This document shows positions 1 to 5,263 of a stretch of 27,547 nt of DNA, in pieces (position 1 is the first letter of the stretch; each line of letters opens with the position of its first letter). The stretch covers positions 1-27,547 of the forward strand of contig DKGO01000204.1 in NCBI GenBank assembly GCA_002453315.1, given 5' to 3'. This stretch comes from Caryophanales bacterium UBA6768 (GTDB taxonomy: Bacteria; Bacillota; Bacilli; Bacillales_D; Amphibacillaceae). Both the position numbers and the translations under genes were made by a program. The notes below the pieces were generated by a model that saw nothing but the letters and a program-made list of their open reading frames with translations, was not told the origin of the DNA and did not search any database.

Positions 1-43
1 ATCGTCAAAGATTAATGATTGTGTAAAAAAAGGTGATAGATTA

Positions 44-919
44 ATGGAAAGAAGAATTAAGAAATATTCTACAAAAGGGGGCACAATTGAATATTCTATT
101 ATTGGTAAAGGTGAACCTATATTTATCTTGCACGGTGGGCATTCAAATTGTAATGAAGAGTTTGGGTATAAAGCATTGGTAGAGAATGGTTTCTCTATAA
201 TTACCCCTTCAAGAGCAGGATATGGAGGAACATCAAAAGAAATAGGAGAAAGTTTATCTACTGCGTGCCGGTATTATTTAAAATTATTAAGGCATCTAAA
301 TATAAAGAAGGTTCACATAATCGCTATATCTGCGGGAGGTCCTAGTGGTATTTATTTTGCTTCCAACTATCCAGAAATTGTTTGTTCACTTACCTTACAA
401 TCTGCTGTTACGAAAGAATGGCTTACTCCGAAGGATAAGGAATACAAAGCTGCAAGAGTACTATTTCATCCAAAAACTGAAAAATACACATGGAAATTAA
501 TTTCTTTTATGAATAATCTGTTTCCGCGATTCATTTTTAAACAAATGTTTTCTTCATTTAGCAAACTAACGTATAAAGAAGCAAAGGATATGCTAAATAA
601 GGAAGATGTAAAAGCTATTAAAAAAATGAACAATCGTCAAAGATCAAGATATGGTTTTTTTATAGATTTAGTACAGATAAATGAGATATCTATTGAAAAC
701 TTGCAAGCTATAACTTGTCCAACTCTTATTATGCACAGCAAACATGATGGGTCTGTCCCTTTAGAACATCCATATTTTGCCCATGAAAATATACCTTCTT
801 CAGAATTATGCCTACTTGACGTTTGGGGACATTTAATTTGGCTTGGTAAATCATCTAAAGAAACAGATATAAATATAATTAAATTCCTCGAATCTTGTAC
901 TAAATTATGTAGTGATTAA
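44..919 (+). CDS. alpha/beta hydrolase
   Basis: This 291-residue protein has the alpha/beta-hydrolase fold. The oxyanion-loop motif LHGG is at residues 29-32. The nucleophile elbow is AISAG with Ser96, where the first position is Ala instead of the usual Gly. The likely acid is Asp235 (in HSKHDGSVP) and the likely catalytic base is His263 (in DVWGHLIW). There is no signal peptide, so it is probably cytoplasmic. The ATG at 44 has a good Shine-Dalgarno (AAAGGTGA) about 5 nt upstream. The substrate cannot be told from sequence; relatives include esterases, lipases and C-C hydrolases. It stands alone, with no partner gene visible, and the window begins too close to show a promoter. The family call is firm and the specificity is unknown. 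Confidence 0.85.
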   Translation: MERRIKKYSTKGGTIEYSIIGKGEPIFILHGGHSNCNEEFGYKALVENGFSIITPSRAGYGGTSKEIGESLSTACRYYLKLLRHLNIKKVHIIAISAGGPSGIYFASNYPEIVCSLTLQSAVTKEWLTPKDKEYKAARVLFHPKTEKYTWKLISFMNNLFPRFIFKQMFSSFSKLTYKEAKDMLNKEDVKAIKKMNNRQRSRYGFFIDLVQINEISIENLQAITCPTLIMHSKHDGSVPLEHPYFAHENIPSSELCLLDVWGHLIWLGKSSKETDINIIKFLESCTKLCSD

Positions 920-965
920 ACGTATAAGTTGAAAAACTTTATCGCTTTGTGATTTCTACACCTAA

Positions 966-1112
966 ATTTACTGGATACTTTTGTTAAATAAGCCAACAAA
1001 AGCGTTGCTGCACATTCCGTTGAAATTGCGTATTCCACACGATAATCCGAATACACAAAAATATCAACTACTTGCTGTGCTAACAGGTTATGAAAACGTT
1101 GACTAATTCATT
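966..1112. other. 303-bp gap; possible gene relic
   Basis: The gap between the hydrolase and the AraC regulator (920-1222) holds no intact gene. Around 966-1112 an open stretch reads on the plus strand as a protein tail (KPTKALLHIPLKL... ending TGYENVD, stop). The minus strand is also open across most of it (QRFHNLLAQQVVDIF...). Neither frame has a start with a ribosome binding site, and I recognise neither. It may be a remnant of a deleted gene or plain non-coding DNA. Confidence 0.2.
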
Positions 1113-1122
1113 TGGTTTATGT

Positions 1123-1131
1123 TGGTATGAT
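1123..1131 (+). promoter_or_regulatory. extended -10 promoter for the AraC-type gene
   Basis: TGGTATGAT is an extended -10 element (TGn plus TATGAT). A TTGACT lies at 1099-1104, but 21 nt is too far for a standard -35, so the extended -10 probably carries the promoter. It lies about 90 nt upstream of the regulator's start. Confidence 0.45.
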
Positions 1132-1222
1132 ATTTACGTAAGGGAAAACTGTCCTAAATAAGCACAAAATGACAGGATTTAGAGGGTTTAATAAGTTAAC
1201 ATGTAATTAAGGAGTGAACCAT

Positions 1223-2083
1223 ATGGCACTGGTAGAATCATTACAAAAAGCAATCGAATACATGGAAGACCATCTGCTGGATGACATCACGATTAAAGAC
1301 ATTGCTGAACAAGTTCATTTGTCTCCCTATCATTTCCAACGTACTTTTGTCATTCTAACGGATATGACTGTTGGAGAATATTTGAGGCGACGTCGCCTGA
1401 CTAAAGCAGCTCATGAATTATGCAACAGTCGTACAAAGATTATTGACCTTGCCTACAAATATGGCTATCAAACTCCTGAATCTTTTACCAAAGCATTTCA
1501 TAAACAACACGGGCTTACGCCGAGTGAAGCGCGTAAAGGAATGGGCAATTTACAATCTTATAACCGCCTGGTGATACAGGTGAATGTGAAAGGAGTCGAA
1601 CCGATGAATTATCAATTGATAGAACGGGAATCCTTCCAGGTTGTGGGGGTGAAAGAACGGCTTAATTGTGACGGGGATATCGGTCCGTCTCGGGATATCG
1701 GTCGTTTTTGGTCCCAAGTCGGGCAGGACGGAACTATTAACCAATTGCTAGGCTTGAATAACGGTCAAATATCAGGTTTAATTGGAGCAACAGTAGATTA
1801 TAGTAAAGAGGACAATGAGATTGAATATTGGGTGGGTACTGAATACAAAGGTAGCACACCTGATGGATTATTCAGCTACGAAGTATCTGCTGCAAAGTGG
1901 GCGATTTTTGAAGCCGTGGGGCCCGTAGCTGATGTGGTGCCGAAGACATGGAAAAAAATATATTCAGAGTGGTTTCCGTCCAATGATTATGAACATAGCG
2001 GTGCACCGTCTCTGGAAGTATATAAAAGTCCTGATCCGACCAGCTCCACAGCTAAAACTGAAATCTGGGTTCCAGTCAAATAG
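1223..2083 (+). CDS. AraC-family transcriptional regulator with GyrI-like effector-binding domain
   Basis: This 286-residue protein has two domains. Residues 1-105 are the AraC/XylS DNA-binding domain, with two helix-turn-helix units: the first around DITIKDIAEQVHLSPYHFQRTF and the second ending in GYQTPESFTKAFHKQHGLTPSEAR, the AraC signature. Residues from about 120 onward form a GyrI-like (AraC effector-binding) domain that binds small, often cationic, hydrophobic ligands in relatives such as Rob and BltR. The start is ATG 1223, because the strong Shine-Dalgarno TTAAGGAGTG at 1207-1216 sits 6 nt upstream. The in-frame GTG at 1214 lies inside that site. No target gene is adjacent in an obvious operon, so the regulon is unknown. 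A hairpin follows the gene. Confidence 0.9.
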   Translation: MALVESLQKAIEYMEDHLLDDITIKDIAEQVHLSPYHFQRTFVILTDMTVGEYLRRRRLTKAAHELCNSRTKIIDLAYKYGYQTPESFTKAFHKQHGLTPSEARKGMGNLQSYNRLVIQVNVKGVEPMNYQLIERESFQVVGVKERLNCDGDIGPSRDIGRFWSQVGQDGTINQLLGLNNGQISGLIGATVDYSKEDNEIEYWVGTEYKGSTPDGLFSYEVSAAKWAIFEAVGPVADVVPKTWKKIYSEWFPSNDYEHSGAPSLEVYKSPDPTSSTAKTEIWVPVK

Positions 2084-2140
2084 GCGGAGAATATATCCCG
2101 GAATAACCTTCTAATTGTAAAAACCCAGCAGATGCGCTTT

Positions 2141-2171
2141 AATGACCTCGATGGAAAGATTCGAGGTCATT
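2141..2171 (+). terminator. hairpin terminator after AraC-type gene
   Basis: There is a perfect 11-bp stem, AATGACCTCGA (2141-2151) with TCGAGGTCATT (2161-2171), and a 9-nt loop. The following sequence (GGTTTGATATT) has only a weak T-tract, so termination may be partial. Confidence 0.6.
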
Positions 2172-2211
2172 GGTTTGATATTCTACTAAATATTTGCTTG
2201 AATTGCGGATT

Positions 2212-2242
2212 TTGAAATAATAGTATTTAAAGATAGTATTAT
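2212..2242 (+). promoter_or_regulatory. putative sigma-A promoter for NTF2-like gene
   Basis: TTGAAA at 2212-2217 can act as -35 with either TAGTAT (2234-2239, 16-nt spacer) or TATTAT (2237-2242, 19-nt spacer) as -10. It lies about 26 nt from the gene's start, which fits a short leader. Confidence 0.4.
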
Positions 2243-2267
2243 ATAACCAAAGAAGGAGATGGAGACA

Positions 2268-2669
2268 ATGGAGACTCATTCTGAAAATATAAAGATAGAA
2301 TGTGCTGAGAATTGTGGAAACTCACCTAAAAAAGAGCTGCTTAGAGATCTTAGTATCGCTTTTGTCAAAAATGAAATAGAATTTTGTATGGATTGGATGA
2401 CAGATGATGTGGTTTGGGAAATCATCGGTGATAAACTAATTCGGGGAAAAGGTGATTTTGAAAAAGCGTTACATCAAATGAAAAATCGTAAAGTTCAACA
2501 GTTACGTATACAGAACATCATCACACACGGAAATACAGGTTCTGTAAATGGAACTTTAATACTAAACGATAAGGAAAGTGTTGCTTTTTGCGATGTATAT
2601 AACTTCAGAGGCTTTGGTAAAAATTCAAAAATTAAGGCAATCACTTCATATGTTATAAAAATATCTTAA
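2268..2669 (+). CDS. NTF2/SnoaL-like family protein
   Basis: This 133-residue protein resembles small NTF2-like (SnoaL-type) alpha+beta-barrel proteins of Bacillaceae. It has an N-terminal helical part (LLRDLSIAFVKNEIEFCMDWMTDDVVWEIIGDKLIRGKGDF) with the usual W..IGD..I.G pattern, followed by beta strands ending in FRGFGKNSKIKAITSYVI. No catalytic residues can be assigned. The start chosen is ATG 2268, because the Shine-Dalgarno AGAAGGAG (2251-2258) is 9 nt upstream. The in-frame ATG at 2259 directly abuts that site and is unlikely to be used. It has its own promoter and a weak terminator, so it is probably monocistronic. The fold call is fair and the function is unknown. Confidence 0.7.
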   Translation: METHSENIKIECAENCGNSPKKELLRDLSIAFVKNEIEFCMDWMTDDVVWEIIGDKLIRGKGDFEKALHQMKNRKVQQLRIQNIITHGNTGSVNGTLILNDKESVAFCDVYNFRGFGKNSKIKAITSYVIKIS

Positions 2670-2685
2670 ATAAGCAATTATTAAT

Positions 2686-2710
2686 AAGCTTCACTGGAAG
2701 TTTCTTTTTG
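2686..2710 (+). terminator. weak intrinsic terminator after NTF2-like gene
   Basis: AAGCTTC (2686-2692) pairs with GAAGTTT (2697-2703) across an ACTG loop, with one G-T pair. CTTTTTG follows immediately. The stem is short but the layout is that of a rho-independent terminator. Confidence 0.5.
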
Positions 2711-2713
2711 GGA

Positions 2714-2817
2714 TTCTATCACTTTTCCATAAAGGAGCGATTGTTCAATAACAAGTTACTTGGAGTGCGGTATAAATATATTAACAGGAGTGGATCATCA
2801 TGGAACCAGTTTTATGG
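2714..2817 (+). repeat. leader repeat, copy A (with micro-ORF start)
   Basis: This stretch shares long blocks with 3692-3791: TTCTATC, GCGATTGTTCA, AATATATTAACAGGA followed by TGGATCAT, then ATGGAAC and GTTTTA. Both copies follow directly after a small gene and both run into a short ORF starting MEPVL or MEHVL. Copy A is the version with an intact ORF. Confidence 0.7.
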
Positions 2818-2886
2818 ATAGGTGTATTTAGTTGTTTTGTTGCAGTCTTTGCTTTGTTTATTATCAATAATAAGAATAAGAAATAA
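2800..2886 (+). CDS. 28-residue single-pass membrane peptide
   Basis: The ORF encodes MEPVLWIGVFSCFVAVFALF, then IINNKNKK. It is a single hydrophobic helix of about 20 residues followed by a short Lys/Asn tail, as in small membrane peptides with a cytoplasmic positive C-terminus. The Shine-Dalgarno ACAGGAG (2784-2790) is 9 nt before the ATG. A degenerate second copy lies at 3774-3806 with the same leader, which supports translation of the ancestral unit. The function is unknown. It could be a regulatory peptide, a membrane-active toxin-like peptide, or a spurious ORF in a repeat. No antisense RNA was recognised. Confidence 0.5.
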   Translation: MEPVLWIGVFSCFVAVFALFIINNKNKK

Positions 2887-3046
2887 GGCTTGCCTACTTC
2901 CTGTTCCATTTTTGATTGTTTACACAAAATTTTATTCAAAAACATAAGTTAATCCTTCATAAATGTTTACCTGATTTTTCTCTTATACAGCCGCTAAATC
3001 ACATATATTGAATCCCGTTTAAGTACTAGAACGTCATTCAAGTGGA

Positions 3047-3055
3047 TGGTATAAT
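3047..3055 (+). promoter_or_regulatory. extended -10 promoter
   Basis: TGGTATAAT is a consensus extended -10 (TGn-TATAAT). It lies 54 nt upstream of the broken ORF at 3109 and would also serve the VOC gene at 3268. No good -35 is present at the standard distance. Confidence 0.5.
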
Positions 3056-3108
3056 GAATTTATAAATCACGATGGTTCGAATTAACTGAATGCTGGGAGG
3101 ATTGTATT

Positions 3109-3243
3109 ATGGACGATAAAACTGAAGAATATATCGGACCGAATCAGGCGATGTCTATCATTGATCGTTCATAACGAATTGTTCGACAAAGCGGAAGATG
3201 GCATATGGTTACCATGCTGGCGACTGGAATAATTACCATTTAA
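3109..3243 (+). pseudogene. interrupted small ORF, possible membrane-protein relic
   Basis: A good Shine-Dalgarno (GGGAGG) precedes ATG 3109. The frame reads MDDKTEEYIGPNQAMSIIDR-S, then a TAA at 3172-3174, then RIVRQSGRWHMVTML, ATGIITI and a second TAA at 3241-3243. The second part begins like an amphipathic stretch entering a membrane helix. The promoter, the ribosome binding site and the open frame on both sides of the first stop suggest the truncated N-terminal end of a former gene. I do not recognise the family with confidence. Its end abuts the Shine-Dalgarno of the VOC gene, so the two may once have been an operon. Confidence 0.4.
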
Positions 3244-3267
3244 AAAATACAGTATGGAGGATTAATA

Positions 3268-3681
3268 ATGATGATCAGCTTGAAACCGTATTTAAAATTA
3301 CAAGGAAACGCGAAAGAAGCCATTCAATTCTATGAACAAGTTTTAGACGCTAGCATCCTGCATATTCAAACATATGCGGATTTACCCATGCCTTTTCCCG
3401 ATAGCTTGAAAAATCAAATTGCACACGCCGTTTTAAAAGTTGGCGATTCGGAAATCATGTTTTCTGATTCCCCCGAAATGCCTGTTCAGATCGGTGATAA
3501 TGTGACCATAAGTATATCCACGAACCATGTAGAGGTGACAAAGCGCATTTTTGATGCCTTACAAGCAGGAGGAAATGTGATTGCGTCGCTGGAAGAAACT
3601 CCTTTCAGCCCTGCTTTCGGCACGGTCAAAGACAAATTCGGTGTCACGTTCACCATTGTAACTGAACATCAGAATGGATGA
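3268..3681 (+). CDS. VOC-family (PhnB/glyoxalase-like) protein
   Basis: This 137-residue protein belongs to the vicinal-oxygen-chelate superfamily, PhnB-like group. It begins LKPYLKLQGNAKEAIQFYEQ (the first beta-alpha-beta unit) and has the characteristic MFSDSPEM strand-loop at mid-length. The second half repeats the fold (VTISISTNHVEVTKRIFDAL) and ends in the family's GTVKDKFGVTFTIV strand. Metal ligands of true glyoxalases are not obvious, which is typical of PhnB-like members with unassigned activity. Start ATG 3268 has GGAGG 7 nt upstream; ATG 3271 is possible. It is a cytoplasmic protein of unknown substrate. The decayed leader repeat follows it. Confidence 0.8.
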   Translation: MMISLKPYLKLQGNAKEAIQFYEQVLDASILHIQTYADLPMPFPDSLKNQIAHAVLKVGDSEIMFSDSPEMPVQIGDNVTISISTNHVEVTKRIFDALQAGGNVIASLEETPFSPAFGTVKDKFGVTFTIVTEHQNG

Positions 3682-3691
3682 CTATTTGAAA

Positions 3692-3791
3692 TTCTATCGT
3701 TTTTTCAATGGGCGATTGTTCATAACTAGTTATGTATAGTACAATATTAATATATTAACAGGAATGGATCATTATGGAACATGTTTTAAGG
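3692..3791 (+). repeat. leader repeat, copy B (decayed)
   Basis: This is the second copy of the 2714-2817 unit. It contains TTCTATC, GGGCGATTGTTCA, AATATATTAACAGGA followed by ATGGATCAT, then ATGGAAC and GTTTTA, with small indels relative to copy A. A possible promoter lies inside (TTGTTC 3716-3721, TACAAT 3740-3745, 18-nt spacer). Confidence 0.65.
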
Positions 3792-3806
3792 TTCCATGCC
3801 ATTTGA
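3774..3806 (+). pseudogene. decayed copy of the 28-residue membrane peptide
   Basis: ATG 3774 opens MEHVLRFHAI and then stops. The first codons and the upstream leader match the intact ORF at 2800, but the hydrophobic helix has been lost to substitutions and a stop. It is best read as a pseudogene copy. Confidence 0.5.
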
Positions 3807-3866
3807 TTAAATATTAGGTGGACAAAAAGAGGTTCATAGTGTTCTAGGGTTAGAATTAATTTTAAG

Positions 3867-3912
3867 AACATGGTGGTATTGGGAATAGAATACCCTCATG
3901 TTATTTATTGTT
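3867..3912 (+). terminator. imperfect hairpin with U-rich tail in a gene-free gap
   Basis: AACATGGTGGTATT (3867-3880) pairs with AATACCCTCATGTT (3889-3902), with two internal mismatches and an 8-nt loop. ATTTATTGTTTTTTAATT follows. No protein gene ends just upstream. It is one of two terminator-like structures in the 3807-4185 gap, which otherwise shows no gene. Confidence 0.4.
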
Positions 3913-4024
3913 TTTTAATTAGATAACATTTGGTATTTGTAAAAGATTTGAAATTTTCAGAGATAACTACGAGCACAATTTATATATCTGCACATATTAC
4001 TTAATTTAATATAGATAAATTATG

Positions 4025-4059
4025 AAACTCAACTGAACATAATTCAGTTGAGTTTTTTT
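4025..4059 (+). terminator. strong orphan intrinsic terminator
   Basis: AAACTCAACTGAA (4025-4037) pairs perfectly with TTCAGTTGAGTTT (4043-4055) across a 5-nt loop, and the T-tract runs on to 4059. This is a textbook rho-independent terminator, yet no coding region ends within about 250 nt upstream. It may close a lost gene or an untranslated RNA. Confidence 0.8.
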
Positions 4060-4185
4060 GTGGTTTGGATAATTTTTTAAAAAAAAATTTGCTCATTTTT
4101 TTGGCACTTCAAAAAAAATCTTGTTGAAGGTTATGAAAGGGGAAATCATCACCCACCTTTGCAGTTGCGAAGGGAGAGGAAATGC

Positions 4186-4621
4186 ATGATAGAACCAGAT
4201 CGTACCGAGTGGCAAGTTCGCTGTGCATTTAATTCTTTTTGTAAACGTGTATTGAAAAATGAAGCAATTAATATTTTCAACGAAAGACAACAACGACAAG
4301 CAAGGGAGATGACATTTTCTGATCTCACACCACAAGAAGAAAATCAACTCTATACCTTAGATAAGCAATATGAAGGAGAAGAAGGAAAGTTTTCAAGTGG
4401 CTGGAAAGAAAATAACTCCGAAATTACTTGCTGAAGCAATGCGTACCTTGCCAAAAGAAAAGCGTATCACTATCCTACTATACTATTTCTTTCAACTGTC
4501 TGATGTGGAGATTGGTCAACTTCTCGATATTCCACGCAGTACAGTTCAGTATAGACGGACAAGCTCTTTTGAACGGTTAAAGCGATTTTTGGAGGAACAT
4601 GCAGATGAATGGGATGATTAA
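4186..4621 (+). pseudogene. conjugative-element sigma-70-like factor, frameshifted
   Basis: Two overlapping frames make one protein of the sigma factor family found in Tn916-like and related conjugative elements. The first part starts at ATG 4186 (Shine-Dalgarno AAGGGAGAGG, 6 nt upstream) and reads MIEPDRTEWQVRCAFNSF... to DKQYEGEE. The second part, one base further on, continues ESFQVAGKKITPKLLAEAMR and ends EEHADEWDD. The second part holds sigma region 4, with the helix-turn-helix LSDVEIGQLLDIPRSTVQYR. The switch happens in a purine run near 4375-4390 and needs one inserted base (or two deleted) to explain. The first frame alone ends at 4434 without region 4. It could be a true frameshift, a sequencing error in the purine run, or less likely programmed shifting. 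Confidence 0.75.
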
Positions 4622-4859
4622 TTCTAATGTTGAAAACAACGAGCGTGGTTTATTACCGTATCCAATTATTTTAGCTGCAAATAAGGGTGAGCCAGAAGCA
4701 ATGAAAGTAGTTGTTCTACATTATGGAAGTTACATGAACAGCTTATCCATGCGTAAGCTTCGAGATGAACAAGGAAACACTTATTGGGGCATTGATGAAG
4801 ATACACGTGATCGATTACGTTCAAAGCTTATGCATTCTGTTTTAGCATTCAAGATTTGA
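4605..4859 (+). CDS. helix-turn-helix protein of conjugative elements (Tn916 Orf8-like)
   Basis: This 84-residue protein matches the small helix-turn-helix family that directly follows the sigma factor gene in Tn916-like and Tn1549-like elements. The conserved pattern is visible: LLPYPIILAANKGEPEAMK, then VVLHYGSYMNSLSMRKLRDE, then GNTYWGIDEDTRDRLRSKLM. Start ATG 4605 is chosen because GGAGG (4591-4595) is 9 nt upstream; ATG 4599 is only 3 nt from it. It overlaps the end of the sigma gene by 17 nt, as expected for this translationally coupled pair. The rest of a conjugative element (relaxase, coupling protein, type IV secretion genes) is absent, so this is a stranded remnant module. Confidence 0.75.
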   Translation: MNGMINSNVENNERGLLPYPIILAANKGEPEAMKVVVLHYGSYMNSLSMRKLRDEQGNTYWGIDEDTRDRLRSKLMHSVLAFKI

Positions 4860-4918
4860 TGAAATAATAGTCAGGTTTTCCCTTTCAATAATCATATATT
4901 TGTTCCTTGACAAAGAAA

Positions 4919-4962
4919 GCACGGAAGATAATACCGTGCAGTATATGCATAAAATGCATAAA
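4919..4962 (+). repeat. small hairpin followed by a 9-bp tandem repeat
   Basis: GCACGG (4919-4924) pairs with CCGTGC (4934-4939). Just downstream ATGCATAAA occurs twice in tandem (4945-4953 and 4954-4962). The block follows a TTGACA (4907-4912) and lies between the HTH gene and the recombinase region. It may be a regulatory or recombinase-binding site; its role is unknown. The left arm CACGGAAGAT recurs in a hairpin at 6255-6264. Confidence 0.35.
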
Positions 4963-5035
4963 ATCAGATATGTTCTACTGATGATGAGCCACTTGATTCA
5001 TACGCCATGACTTTTTTGGAAACGAGCGATAATCT

Positions 5036-5263
5036 ATGAGTCTAACGCAATCGTGGTGGATTGCTGGCGAAAATCCATCAGTATGATAATGATACTCCCT
5101 TACAGTCATGGTTCGAGCGTTTAAAGCGTCACAAGCTATGAGTAGGGCTGGAAGAAATACTTGCAGGGGTGAAATTCCCGTGGAGCTGTACCAACAGCCG
5201 TCTGATTTTATAACAATAGCTAGTAAATTAAGAAAAGGATATACTTTTAAAGTTTGGAGGTAA
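5036..5263 (+). pseudogene. possible decayed TnpB C-terminal tail
   Basis: One frame reads MSLTQSWWIAGENPSV, three stops in a row (5084-5092), then YSLTVMVRAFKASQAM, SRAGRNTCRGEIPVEL and on to a stop at 5261-5263. The part VRAFKASQAM resembles the RuvC-III segment of TnpB (DRDxNASxNI) with the acidic residues lost, and RAGR...PVE resembles the tail seen after it in Firmicutes TnpB proteins. This is a pattern-level reading of a heavily decayed sequence and may be wrong. The 51-codon open stretch from ATG 5108 has no Shine-Dalgarno. Its stop overlaps the recombinase's ribosome binding site. Confidence 0.3.

Noticed and set aside
1550..2114. Additional frames overlapping the AraC-type gene
   Set aside because: Shadows of a well-supported gene, without start signals or homology.
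3999..4029. Second dif-like sequence (ACTT... to ...TTATGAAACT)
   Set aside because: It is 31 nt instead of 28, the spacing between half-sites is wrong, the XerD arm lacks a base, and it is inverted relative to 7451-7478. It is best explained by AT-rich chance.
4159..4185. Longer N-terminus for the sigma factor from a TTG
   Set aside because: The Shine-Dalgarno lies inside this stretch and points to ATG 4186, where family members also begin (MIEPDR).
4093..4347. Open 84-codon frame on the minus strand
   Set aside because: It lies antisense to the recognisable sigma factor gene and has no Shine-Dalgarno.
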